Of a stretch of 64,000 nucleotides of DNA, positions 1 to 8,197 are shown in pieces (within the stretch, counting starts at the first letter, position 1; every line of letters begins with the position of its first letter). The notes beneath the pieces are model-generated. The model was not told where the DNA came from. It was given only the letters and a program-made list of their open reading frames with translations, and did no database searches. A program made the translations under genes and the position numbers. Location of the stretch: the NCBI GenBank assembly GCA_963774605.1, contig CAVZFN010000003.1:1-64000 (forward strand). Direction: 5' to 3'. This DNA comes from PALSA-600 sp963774605. GTDB lineage: Bacteria; Actinomycetota; Thermoleophilia; Gaiellales; Gaiellaceae.

Positions 1-3
1 CGG

Positions 4-29
4 AAAGCCCCGGAAACGGGGCTTTTCTT
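4..29 (+). terminator. Rho-independent terminator
   Basis: A 9-bp perfect stem (4-12 with 17-25) closed by a GAAA tetraloop is followed by a T-rich run (TTTTCTT). It would end a transcript entering from the left edge; the gene it serves is outside the window. Confidence 0.8.
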
Positions 30-142
30 GTGCCATTCGACGCAGCGATTGACCAATCGTGTCCGCTTTGTGTCCGCTCCAACAGCCGACAGACGCGTGT
101 CTCAATCGCGTGCCCGAAACAGACTCCAGAGCGGGTTGTGGG

Positions 143-666
143 TTACCCGCCGGTGCAGCTGGTGGTCTCGTTTTGCATCAGGCGGGCTGCGATCGGAGCG
201 ACGAGCGAGCGGAACCGTGCCGGGGTTGTATGGGTTCCGAGCACGCGGACGTGGCCTTTGAAGAAGTCGGCGGGCCAACCGGCGTACTCGTCCCCGTAGT
301 GATGCACGATCCGCGCGAGCCCGGAGCGAGCGCGTGTCGCGAGCGTCAATGAGCGAACAACGCCGGGTTCCAGAAGCCTGGCACCAGGGACATACCCTTG
401 GCGATAGCGCGTGAACACCGTGAACTCCGAGTAGAGGCGCGCACGATGACTGCTCGTCCAGCGGCAGGCCGGTGGTCCACCGGTGCCGACACAGATGACC
501 TGTCGCGGTGGCGTCCGAGGGCGGCGCCCAGCATCGCCCGCACGCAGCGAGCAGGAGACCAGAACTTCGGCGGCGGCTTCGGCACAGCACCGGCAGAACC
601 AACCACGAACAGCCCGAGGCTGCAAAGCATGAGCGTTGCTGCCAGGAAGCGGATCACGTTCATCAT
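143..666 (-). pseudogene. Small secreted protein, frameshifted
   Basis: The start at 666 or 663 follows a strong ribosome site (GGAAGGAG). The first ~30 residues form a clear signal peptide (MMNVIRFLAATLMLCSLGLF...). The mature part is readable through PKFWSPARCVRAMLGAALG, then the protein-like frame moves to another frame around 490-530 and continues to a stop at 143 (segments such as RIVHHYGDEYAGWPADFF). I do not recognise the family. A single indel in the GC-rich stretch near 510 would restore one ORF of about 170 codons. It lies downstream of a SARP-type site (718-746) and is probably a member of the local regulon. Decay and sequencing error cannot be told apart here. Confidence 0.55.
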
Positions 667-702
667 CAATCTCCTTCCTCTCGATGAACCGAGCAGGCCA
701 GG

Positions 703-746
703 AGACTGCGCGGCGAAACTGAGGAACCGCTGAGGCGCCGCTGAGG
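703..746 (-). promoter_or_regulatory. SARP-type direct-repeat site A plus -10
   Basis: On the plus strand three 7-mers ACTGAGG (718), GCTGAGG (729) and GCTGAGG (740) are spaced exactly 11 bp apart. Read toward the minus-strand gene they are CCTCAGY repeats, followed after 9 nt by CAGTCT (703-708), a -10-like hexamer. Known SARP regulators bind heptamer direct repeats at 11-bp spacing just upstream of the -10. Confidence 0.75.
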
Positions 747-921
747 GAGACGATTCTCCTCGAGACTGGGACGTTGCAATCGAGGGTGGAACGTCGGTGA
801 GCAGAGCATCGTCTTGAGCCGTGTAGTAGCGATCGGCCAGCCTGGACTGAAGGGAACAACGAAGTGCCCAGCAGAGTGGGCACTTCGTGGACCGATCGCT
901 CCTCAATCTCTCTGGACCGAG

Positions 922-1388
922 CTAATTCGAGTTGAGGAAGCCTTCGAACTGCGCCTTCGTATTGCCGTTGGCGAGCTGGACGCCGGCTCCGCGTCCGCCT
1001 CCGGCTAGTCCGGCATAGGCGCCTGTGCCACTGATGACTTTCCAGGTGCCGGTGAAAACCGCCAATCCGTCTGGGACATCGATCCATCCGATCTGGTTGC
1101 GTGCGACGAGCGTGCCTCGTTTGCCGGTGAGCGTCATCTGGGGGTTGTTGATGTCGATTGCCTGCCCGTCGCGCATGGTGTGGCGCTCGGTCCAGCAGCA
1201 GAAGGCGGCGGTGCCGGTGTCGCGTTTGATCGCGCCGGCGTCAGTGGGGTGAGGACAAACCCGACTTTCCGTCTTCTCCTGGATGCATGACTCGCTGTTT
1301 CGCTGCGGCCGATCCGGCTGACGCAACAGCCGTCGAGCATGACGGCGGCTGTCGCGAGAGCTGCGATTGCTGTCAGTTTCGTTCTCAT
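922..1388 (-). pseudogene. Small secreted protein or lipoprotein, frameshifted
   Basis: The start at 1388 follows GAGGAGGAGCA and opens with a signal sequence MRTKLTAIAALATAAVML followed by DGCC, a possible lipobox. The protein-like frame then changes around 1280-1330 and continues to the stop at 922 with well-composed sequence (TGTAAFCCWTERHTMRDG, later TGTWKVISGTGAYAGLAGGG). The glycine-rich GTGAYAGLAG pattern resembles small secreted beta-barrel proteins seen in soil actinobacteria, but I cannot name a family. It sits behind SARP site B in the same arrangement as the neighbouring secreted gene, suggesting co-regulation. Confidence 0.55.
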
Positions 1389-1424
1389 TGCTCCTCCTCG
1401 TGTCAGACGACAACGTCGGGGGCA

Positions 1425-1468
1425 AGCGTGGTCGTCGGCGCTGAGGGAGGGCTGAGGGCGGGCTGAGG
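1425..1468 (-). promoter_or_regulatory. SARP-type direct-repeat site B plus -10
   Basis: Three exact GCTGAGG 7-mers at 1440, 1451 and 1462 (11-bp period), plus-strand reading. Toward the minus-strand gene starting at 1388 the last repeat is followed by 9 nt and CACGCT (1425-1430). Same geometry as sites A, C and D. Confidence 0.8.
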
Positions 1469-1492
1469 CGGACCGTGTCGCAGCCTGGCGCG

Positions 1493-2475
1493 TCAGCAGC
1501 CGCCGTTGAGCGAGTAGTTCGTGGAGTTCGCGTTGACCGTCACCCACACCGCACCGTCACCGGCCGCGAGCGAGGTCAGGCACAGGCCGTCGAACGTCGG
1601 CGGGGCGGTGACTCGGATGTTGGAGGCGACGTCGTGGGTCATACCGTCCCAGCGCACGACGGTCCCGGTCGGTGTGTCGTAATCCCAGATCGAGCCGTAC
1701 CCGCCGGTGTCGTAGCCGCCCTCCTCGCCTCCGCTACCCCCGCCAACCTGACCGACGATGTCGAGTGTCCGAGGATCGAAGATCAACGTCTCATTTGCCC
1801 CGCCGCCGCCGAACCAGATCGAGCCAAGGACTACCTCGGGTCGACCGGTATCACGGCCGGCAAGGTCGATTCGGTCGGTCACGCGTGCGGAGCGAGGGTT
1901 GATCCGGTAGAGGGTCTCAGTGGACGAGGCCCCAAGCCAGACACTGCCAAGGCCGGCGGCCAGACCATCGATCGGCGAGGAGCGGGGGAAATGCATCCGC
2001 TTGGTGACCTTTCCGGTGGCTGGGTTGATGCGCAGCAGTTGGTTGTTGAGGGCGCCATGAACGACGACCCAGACGGCGCCGTAGCCGACCGCGATCGCAC
2101 GGGGTTTGCCTGGTAGTCGGTACTCGCGCTTCCCGCGAAACCCCGAGAACACTCGCGTCAGATAGGGCCTGCCGCGGTCGGTCGCTGCCGATGAGCCAGG
2201 CGCCGGCTCGGTCGGCGGCAAGCATGCGGACCCCCGGCGGCATGCGGGTTGTTCGGCGCCGCGACGGAGTGTCGTTGTGTTGAGGACAGCGTTGGTTGAC
2301 ACGTCGATCTCCGTCAACGAGGGGCCATCGGCGTTGAACACCCAGACGCTTTGACCGCCCGCGGCTACGGCGGTCGCGGAGGGGGCCTCGCCGACGGGGA
2401 CGACCGCGCTTACCGCATTTGTTGCTGGGTCGATGCGGACGAGGCTGTCTGCCGTGACCGGCGGCGTGGCCCTGC
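1493..2475 (-). pseudogene. YVTN-type beta-propeller part of the Ser/Thr kinase
   Basis: This is the extracellular sensor half that should follow the kinase and membrane helix encoded upstream. It holds several propeller blades with the recurrent pattern 'RIDPATNAV...', 'GYGAVWVVVHG', 'GLGSVWLGA', 'GDGAVWVTVN', typical of YVTN/Vgb-like repeats in actinobacterial receptor kinases. It is out of frame with the kinase: the switch lies in the GC-rich stretch around 2455-2485. A second, compensating pair of frame changes lies at about 2165-2265, where good propeller sequence (RMLAADRAGAWLIGSD) is found in another frame. The end at 1493 gives a C-terminal SLNGGC. Confidence 0.6.
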
Positions 2476-3426
2476 CGCCGCTGGCCCTCGAACGATCAAG
2501 GCGGCCACGAGCGCCGCCGCGAGCAGAAGAGGGATCGCAACGGCAGCGATCACCAGGAGCCTGTGCCGGCGAACGGTCGGTGGTCGACCAAGCCCGAGCG
2601 CCTGCGCGGCTGCGGTGATTAGTGCGGCGCAGGTCGGGTAGCGGTCTCTGGGCTCTTTCGCCATCGCCTTGCGGATCACTGCGTCGATCGCTGCCGGGAG
2701 TTCGGGGCGGCGCTCGCTGGCGTTGGGCGGCTCCTCTTCGAGGTGCGCCCAGGCCATAGCCAGCCGCGAGCCGCGGGCGAACGGCGCCTCGCCGGTCAGA
2801 CACTCGTAGAGGAGACAGCCGAGCGAGTAGACATCGGCGCGGCCGTCGAGCGGTCCGCCTTCGATCTGTTCGGGAGCGAGGTAGGTAGGCGTGCCGACCG
2901 AGCGGCCCTCGCCCGCCGGGCCGCCGTGCTCGTCGAATTGCCGGGTTAGGCCGAAGTCGGCGAGGTATGCGTGCTCGTTTGCGTCGAGCAGCACGTTGGA
3001 GGGCTTGACGTCCCGATGGACGAGACCGCTCGCGTGTGCCGCGTCCAAGGCGTTCGCGACCTGGTTGCAGATGGCGAGCGCGCGCGGCGGGTCGAGCGCT
3101 CCCTCGGTGCGCAGGAGCGCCCTCAGGTCTGTTCCCTCGACGCGGCGCATCGCGAGGTAGAGGCGACCGTCGATGTCGCCCGCGTCGTGGATCGGGACCA
3201 CGTTCGGGTGCTCGAGCGACATGGCGAGTTCCGCCTCGCGCGCGAAGCGTTCGCGGAAGCGTTGATCCAAAGCGAGTTCGGGCGCCATCAGCTTCAGAGC
3301 AACGGTCCGTTTCAGCCGCAGGTCGTAGGCGCGGTAGACCACGCCCATCCCACCGCGGCCGATTAGCTCGTCGATCCGATAGCCGACGAACTCGGAGCCG
3401 ATCCGGATCTCTGTCTGGGCGCTCAC
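2410..3426 (-). CDS. Receptor-type serine/threonine protein kinase
   Basis: Cytosolic eukaryotic-like (Hanks-type) kinase that phosphorylates proteins on Ser/Thr. Visible motifs in order: glycine loop GRGGMGVVYRAYD (~22-34), catalytic Lys in VALKLM, HRDVKPSNVLLD catalytic loop, LADFGL (DFG) and GTPTYLAPEQ activation segment. A hydrophobic helix near residues 284-306 anchors it in the membrane. As read, the frame ends soon after the helix, but the expected extracellular propeller follows in another frame, so the real product was probably a kinase-TM-propeller receptor. GTG start (GTGAGC) with AGGAGG upstream. It faces the SARP regulator across site C, a pairing that recalls AfsK-AfsR phosphorylation of a SARP; that link is inference. 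Confidence 0.85.
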   Translation of the reverse strand: MSAQTEIRIGSEFVGYRIDELIGRGGMGVVYRAYDLRLKRTVALKLMAPELALDQRFRERFAREAELAMSLEHPNVVPIHDAGDIDGRLYLAMRRVEGTDLRALLRTEGALDPPRALAICNQVANALDAAHASGLVHRDVKPSNVLLDANEHAYLADFGLTRQFDEHGGPAGEGRSVGTPTYLAPEQIEGGPLDGRADVYSLGCLLYECLTGEAPFARGSRLAMAWAHLEEEPPNASERRPELPAAIDAVIRKAMAKEPRDRYPTCAALITAAAQALGLGRPPTVRRHRLLVIAAVAIPLLLAAALVAALIVRGPAAAGPRRRSRQTASSASTQQQMR

Positions 3427-3477
3427 GGCTTCAGCCGTCCTCCTGCTCCAAGCCTATGCTGCTGGCGGCGAGCGAGA

Positions 3478-3521
3478 ATGGTCGACGCTGGTGCTGAGGC
3501 CGCGCTGAGCCTCGGCTGAGT
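3478..3521. promoter_or_regulatory. SARP-type direct-repeat site C, divergent kinase/regulator region
   Basis: GCTGAGG (3493), GCTGAGC (3504) and GCTGAGT (3515) at 11-bp period. Toward the kinase the last repeat is followed by 9 nt and GACCAT (3478-3483). In the opposite direction the site ends just before the ribosome site of the regulator gene (3522-3528), downstream of a possible plus-strand -10 TATGCT at 3455-3460; binding might therefore repress the regulator while activating the kinase (inference). Confidence 0.75.
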
Positions 3522-3533
3522 GGAGGAGTAGAC

Positions 3534-4259
3534 GTGGAGTTCCGAATTCTGGGACCGCTCGAGGTCGTCGAGAACGGCCGTGTGCTCCCGCTCGGCGGCG
3601 CCAGGCAGCGGACGCTTCTCGCGCTGCTCCTCACGCGTGCGAATGAGGTCGTCTCGGCAGACCGGCTCATCGATGAGCTCTGGGGAGCACAGACGCCGGC
3701 GTCAGCCGCGAACGCGCTGCAGTACCACGTCTCACAGCTGCGCAAGGCGCTCGCTCCGCACGAGGCGATCGTCACGCAGGAGCCGGGTTACCTGATCCGC
3801 GTCCGTCCGGACGAGCTCGACCTGCTCCGCTTCGAGCTGCTCGTCGAGGAGTCGCAGCGGGTGGCTCCGGAGCAGGCGGCGCAGCGGCTGCGCGAAGCTC
3901 TCGACCTTTGGCGCGGGCCCGCGCTTGCCGACCTCGCCCAGGAGTCGTTCGCGCAGACCGAGATTCCTCGCCTCGAAGAGCTCCGCCTTGGGGCGCTCGA
4001 GCGTCGGTTCGAGGCCGACCTCGCGCTCGGCCGCCACGCCGAGCTCGTCGGAGAGCTCCAGGTGCTCGTCCGCGAGTATCCACTGCGCGAGCGGCTGCGG
4101 GCCATACTCATGCAGGCGCTCTACGGCTCGGGTCGTCAGGTCGAAGCGCTCGAGGTCTATCGCGAACACGAAAGCTGCTCGTCGACGAGCTCGGCATCGA
4201 GCCGAGCCCGGCCCTGCACGAGCTCGAGCAGGCGATCCTTCGCCATGACCCGACCCTGA
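3534..4259 (+). CDS. SARP-family transcriptional activator, N-terminal part
   Basis: AfsR/DnrI-type DNA-binding regulator. Residues ~1-95 look like the OmpR-like winged-helix domain (MEFRILGPLEVVENGR..., LIDELWG, LQYHVSQLRKAL, GYLIRV), and ~100-210 like the bacterial transcriptional activator domain (BTAD) with helical repeats (LREALDLWRGPALADL, LGRHAELVGELQVLV, ALYGSGRQVEALEVYREH). GTG start with GGAGGAG five nt upstream. After YREHE (nt ~4165) the frame breaks: the expected BTAD ending KLLVDELGIEPSPALHELE is in the next frame, so the annotated C-terminus here is spurious. It most likely binds the four 11-bp repeat sites nearby. Confidence 0.85.
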   Translation: MEFRILGPLEVVENGRVLPLGGARQRTLLALLLTRANEVVSADRLIDELWGAQTPASAANALQYHVSQLRKALAPHEAIVTQEPGYLIRVRPDELDLLRFELLVEESQRVAPEQAAQRLREALDLWRGPALADLAQESFAQTEIPRLEELRLGALERRFEADLALGRHAELVGELQVLVREYPLRERLRAILMQALYGSGRQVEALEVYREHESCSSTSSASSRARPCTSSSRRSFAMTRP

Positions 4260-5137
4260 GCTCGCAAGCGGCGCCTGCCGCGCCGCGACAGCGAGCAATC
4301 ATGGTCGTCGCGACCGACCCGCGGCAGCTCGGCGACCTCCTCGCGATCGCCGAGCCGCTCGCCCGACGGCCCATCCGCGAGCTGATCCTGGTCAGGCTCT
4401 TGCCAGACGACGAGGAGCTTGCGGCTGCGACCGCCGGGCTCTCCGAGCACCGAGAAGCCCTCGCCGACCAAGGAATCGCATCTCGCATCGTCGCTTACAC
4501 CACAGGCGAACCGGGAGCGGACGCCGTGCGACTCGCCACAGAACACGATGTCGACCTCATCCTGCTCGACGCAGCACCCGACCTCCTGGACGGAGGTCTG
4601 CCCGACCCAGACCTTGCGGCTGTGCTCGAACGCGCACCCTGCGATGTGGCTGTGCTCACGGGTGCCGGCGACATGGCCGCCGGGCCGGTCGTGACCCCCT
4701 TCGGAGGCGCCGAGCACGACTGGACCGCAATCGAGGTGGCCGCCTGGCTCGCCCAATCGCTCGGGACAACACTCCGGCTGCTCGGAACCAAGGCGAAACC
4801 CGCCCCCGGACGCCGCGACGCCAGCCGGCTGCTCGCGCGCGCCTCACTTCTCGTGCAACAGGTCGTTGGAATCGTCACCGAGCCCGTCCTTGTCCCCGCG
4901 GGCCAAGCAGGAGTCCTGGAAGCGGCACGCGATGCCCGACTGCTCGTCGTCGGCCTGTCCGATCGCTGGCGCACCGAGGGCCTCGGCCAGACGCGATTGG
5001 CGGTCGCTATAGGCGCCCAGGTGCCAACCCTCTTCGTCCGACGTGGCCTCCGGCCCGGCGGTGTCGCTCCAAACGAGACACTGACGCGGTTCACGTGGAC
5101 ACTCGGGTCAGAGGGAATCCCGCTGCGCGACGCTTAG
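4168..5137 (+). pseudogene. C-terminal half of SARP regulator: BTAD end plus universal-stress-like domains
   Basis: Continues the upstream regulator in another frame: KLLVDELGIEPSPALHELEQ completes BTAD, then two tandem alpha/beta modules that resemble universal stress protein domains (RAIMVVATDPRQLGDLLAIA..., DAVRLATEHDVDLILLDA, then ARDARLLVVGLSDRWR, VPTLFVRRGLRP). Such domains bind ATP or act as sensors in other proteins; here they may tune the SARP. One indel near 4165-4175 ('cgaacacgaaagc') separates the two halves. If it is a sequencing error the true gene runs 3534-5137 (~534 codons). Confidence 0.65.
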
Positions 5138-5193
5138 TAACGCCGGCAAGGGGAACGTCGCTACAAACGCTGCGTCAACATCGCGCCTCGACG

Positions 5194-5237
5194 CCTCAGC
5201 CAACCCTCAGTTATCCCTCAACCTCGGCGGCCACGCT
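5194..5237 (+). promoter_or_regulatory. SARP-type direct-repeat site D plus -10
   Basis: CCTCAGC (5194), CCTCAGT (5205), CCTCAAC (5216) at 11-bp period, then 9 nt and CACGCT (5232-5237). This is the same promoter layout as sites A-C but firing rightward. The 370 bases between it and the methyltransferase start hold no gene I can support; a 24-codon frame begins at 5249 without a ribosome site. The target may be the methyltransferase through a long leader, or a lost gene. Confidence 0.7.
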
Positions 5238-5610
5238 CGCGCCTCGATGTGTGTGACCTCGATGTTGCGCCCAGGTAACAAAAGAGATCTTGCCGCGAGC
5301 AGGCCACTTTCTCTGGCTTGAATCCCCGACCTTCCTGCCACTCCTCCGAACCTTCATCAACCGCACATAGATTCAACGCGGACGCCTAAACCGGCTAGCT
5401 CGGCGGATCCTCTGGCACCGGCCTTCGGCTGACATCCCGGAACAGGTAGGCAGGCAATGGCTCCTACTGCGATCGGGCGAGAGGGCGTTGGCGCAGGGCA
5501 GGGAGTTCTCGATTCTCAGTCCGTCGGGATAGTGAACGTCGCCTGGGGCAGTCCGACGAATTGAGGGATCATTGCGCGACGCGCGCACGCCGAACGATAA
5601 TAAGGCGGTC

Positions 5611-6558
5611 GTGGATCTCCGCCGCGCGGTTAACGGCTACCAGGTGTCGCAGGCGTTGCACGTTGCCGCGGCGCTCGGGCTCGCCGACCTGTTGGCGGAA
5701 GGCCCAGGATCCACCGACGACCTCGCCGCCGCGTGTGGTGCCCATCCGGACTCGTTACGCCGACTGCTGCGCGCGCTCGCCTCGATCGGCGTGCTCGACG
5801 CGGAGCCGGACGACCGCTTTGCGCTGACCAAAACCGGCGAGGAACTGCGGAGCGACGTGCCGGGCTCTGAGCACGCGCATGCGGTGTTCATCGGCCGCGA
5901 CTATCACTGGAAGGCCTGGTCGGAGCTGGAGCACAGCGTGCGGACGGGAGAGCCCGCATTCCCGAGCCTGTACGGCATGTCCGTTTGGGAGTACCGCGCC
6001 GAACGTCCCGAGGAGTCGGCCATCTTCGACCGCTGGATGACCGCGAACACCGAGACGATCAACGACGTTATCGCCGGGACGTACGACTTCTCCCGGTTCG
6101 CCCACGTCATCGACGTCGGGGGCGGGCGCGGCTCGCTTCTTGGGGAGATCGTGCACGCGCACCCAGGCGTGCAGGGGACGTTGTTCGACCAGGCGCACGT
6201 CGTTGCGGGCGTCGAGATAGACGGCATCGAGGTCGTAAGCGGGAGCTTCTTCGAGGCCGTGCCGCGTGGCGGCGACGCGTACGTGCTCAAGTGGATCATC
6301 CACGACTGGGGAGACGACGAGGCGATCGCGATTCTTCGTACCTGCGCCGCCGCCTTGGACGGCGATGCGCGCGTGCTGCTGATCGAGCGCGACCTCGCCG
6401 ATCCGGCCGCATCCTGGCTCGATCTGCAAATGCTCGTCATGCTCGGCGGGCGCGAACGCACCGAGGACGAGTACGCAGCGCTGTTCCGCGCCGCGGGCCT
6501 CGAGCCGGCCGGCACAACGCCGATCGGTGTGGGCCTCAGCGTGTTCGAAGCGCACTAA
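5611..6558 (+). CDS. SAM-dependent O-methyltransferase
   Basis: Class I methyltransferase of the acetylserotonin/O-demethylpuromycin type, methylating a hydroxyl of a small molecule. N-terminal winged-helix dimerisation domain (LADLLAEGPGSTDDLAAACGAHPDSLRRLLRAL region), then the SAM motif VIDVGGGRGSLLGEI (~160-175) and the family motif KWIIHDWGDDEAIAIL (~225-240). 315 residues, usual for the family (~330). I chose GTG 5611 because a GATAAT box ends 9 nt upstream and the domain starts directly after; an in-frame TTG lies at 5572. Substrate unknown. Confidence 0.85.
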   Translation: MDLRRAVNGYQVSQALHVAAALGLADLLAEGPGSTDDLAAACGAHPDSLRRLLRALASIGVLDAEPDDRFALTKTGEELRSDVPGSEHAHAVFIGRDYHWKAWSELEHSVRTGEPAFPSLYGMSVWEYRAERPEESAIFDRWMTANTETINDVIAGTYDFSRFAHVIDVGGGRGSLLGEIVHAHPGVQGTLFDQAHVVAGVEIDGIEVVSGSFFEAVPRGGDAYVLKWIIHDWGDDEAIAILRTCAAALDGDARVLLIERDLADPAASWLDLQMLVMLGGRERTEDEYAALFRAAGLEPAGTTPIGVGLSVFEAH

Positions 6559-6603
6559 CGATCACCCGGCGAGTGTTGCCGGGAAGCTCGTGAAGGCTTC
6601 AGG

Positions 6604-7377
6604 CTATCGATTGGGGTCGTCGGCTTGTGCCACCGCGAAATCGGTGAATGAGATGAGATCGTGGTGGGAGTCACGCACATCCGCGCGGTACGTCGCGTGG
6701 GCTTCGCTGATGAAGCGCGACCACGCCGGGTATCTGGCTGCGGCCCAGGTCGCCGCGTCCTCCTTCGTCGCTTGCTCGCCGGTGGCGAGCGCATAGAGAG
6801 CGCGGCACAGCGTCATCACGACGTACCCCTGGTGGGCCGGAACGTACGCGACCCACGACGGACGCACTCTGGTCGGCCACTCTTTGAGCAGCGTTTCCAC
6901 CGCGTGCCGGTAGGTGCTGCGGCTGACCGGCGGGCCTAGGTCAAGCGGAGGAGGGCCGAGAATCGTCTCCCCCACTGTGATTACGCCGTGCCAGTCGAGC
7001 GTCAATTCGACACCCGCCTCTCGGATGTGGAGCGGCTCGCCGGGGCACACCACGGCGATGCGGCCGCGCGGGCGATCCCCGAACGTTTGCAGGACGCCCC
7101 GCTCCACGTACGCGACCTCGATCCGTTCGACCCATGTTGGTCGCTCTGAAACGAATGTGTCGTGGAGGCTTCTCAGCTCCTCGAGCTGCGACCCCTCTTC
7201 GACCTCGCCCGCGATGATTGCCATGAGGTCTAAGTCGCTCTTGCCGGGGTAAAACCCGCCTGCCGCAAGCGAACCGAATAGGTACAGCCCGAGTAGGTCT
7301 GATCTGAAATGACTCTCTATCACAGCCGCGAGCTCCTTCAGCGTCTCGCGCGCATCTGTTGTCGCTTCGTCTCCCAT
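6604..7377 (-). CDS. AadA-like nucleotidyltransferase
   Basis: Nucleotidyltransferase of the aminoglycoside 3''-adenylyltransferase type. The catalytic motif GSLAAGGFYPGKSDLDL (~35-51) gives GS...DxD, and a C-terminal helical domain (DUF4111-like; TLCRALYALATGE, AAARYPAW) follows. 257 residues, close to AadA (~260). Members transfer AMP to aminoglycosides, but chromosomal actinobacterial copies may have other substrates; resistance is not shown. An upstream CAAGAT hexamer 8 nt before the ATG fits the leaderless pattern used elsewhere. Confidence 0.8.
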   Translation of the reverse strand: MGDEATTDARETLKELAAVIESHFRSDLLGLYLFGSLAAGGFYPGKSDLDLMAIIAGEVEEGSQLEELRSLHDTFVSERPTWVERIEVAYVERGVLQTFGDRPRGRIAVVCPGEPLHIREAGVELTLDWHGVITVGETILGPPPLDLGPPVSRSTYRHAVETLLKEWPTRVRPSWVAYVPAHQGYVVMTLCRALYALATGEQATKEDAATWAAARYPAWSRFISEAHATYRADVRDSHHDLISFTDFAVAQADDPNR

Positions 7378-7488
7378 TGGCGAACATCTTGCCGCTCCAG
7401 GGGCAACTTCGACGCGTTGTCAGGCGTCATTCCCGAACGCTGGCGCTGGCAAGTCTCACCGATACTCACCCAACGGTAAGGAGAACCG

Positions 7489-7656
7489 ATGCTGGACTTC
7501 GTGGCACATGTTGAGTTCCGCTTCGAGGCTGAGACGCTTGCGGGCGGTGGGCGACGGTTACGCGAGCTTCAGGCAGCAGCGAGCACCGTTGGGTTCACTC
7601 TGAGGCAAGGTCGCGTGGAGCTCGACCTGCGCGAACGTGACCATTCGAAAATTTGA
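7489..7656 (+). CDS. Small hypothetical protein (55 aa)
   Basis: Starts with ATG seven nt after an AAGGAG ribosome site. The product begins MLDFVAHVEFRFEAETLAGG and ends DHSKI; it is acidic-basic mixed, with no membrane segment and no family I recognise. The good ribosome site and codon composition make it a likely gene. The pattern of alternating 'FRFEAETLAGGGRRLRELQAAA' resembles small dodecin-like or stress-barrel folds only loosely. Confidence 0.5.
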   Translation: MLDFVAHVEFRFEAETLAGGGRRLRELQAAASTVGFTLRQGRVELDLRERDHSKI

Positions 7657-7849
7657 ACTCGGGAGAACCCGCGGCCGCGACATCACCTTGGACGACGGTG
7701 GGACCGGTTCGCTCTGGTGGGCAACCAAGAACGAATGGTTGGGTCTCTTCGACGTCGCGGGCCTGCGCCTGGAAGCTCTCTACGGCGGATTCAATGGGAA
7801 ACCGCTCGACGACAACAGCTGTGAGTACATCTTCGTGGCCCGTCGATAA
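7637..7849 (+). pseudogene. C-terminal fragment of a class I methyltransferase
   Basis: The 70-residue frame contains GTGSLWWATKNEWLGLFDVAGLRLEALYGGF and ends YIFVARR, the usual C-terminal strand-helix-strand of small SAM methyltransferases (EWL..F..AGL.....YG.FD). No SAM-binding motif is present upstream in any frame, so this looks like the tail of a gene whose front has been lost. The GTG at 7637 is only the first in-frame start, not a believable gene start. Confidence 0.5.
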
Positions 7850-8197
7850 GCGCGCAGCCTGGCAGTGACGGGCATGGAACCGCCATTAGCTGTCCGTCAG
7901 GCGTCCCCGGGCAGCACTATCCGGCGACTACGAAGCCGTGATGGCTGGCAGCATTCACTGATCCTGTCGCAGCAGGGGCGAGAAGCTGTTGAATCCGCGG
8001 CAACTAGCCGACGAAACAGCAGCTGCGCGTCCCGAGCTTGCGAAGCAGCACGCATCCGATCTGCTCGGGCGCCCCGTCAAAGACATATACGGCCACTCTT
8101 ACTACATGCCGCACGTATCCGAAGTCGAAACAAAGCCCGCCGGTGTGGATGTGATTTCTCAGTTAAGTCACAGGTATGTCTGCTGTGATTGGCGGTC
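7850..8197. other. Gene-poor stretch with degraded coding remnants
   Basis: About 350 bases with no gene I can support. A frame starting near 7989 reads like real protein for some 55 residues (QLADETAAARPELAKQHASDLL, then YYMPHVSEVETKP) before losing character at 8160; it may be the remnant of a regulator or enzyme. The base composition is slightly less GC-rich than neighbours. Confidence 0.35.

Noticed and set aside
1493..3426. Programmed ribosomal frameshifting as the reason for the kinase-propeller break
   Set aside because: No slippery heptamer with a following stem is evident, and similar breaks occur in unrelated genes in several places, which points to indels.
5373..5588. Minus-strand ORF of 71 codons in the gap before the methyltransferase
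   Set aside because: No ribosome site, weak composition and it would read against the likely rightward SARP promoter.
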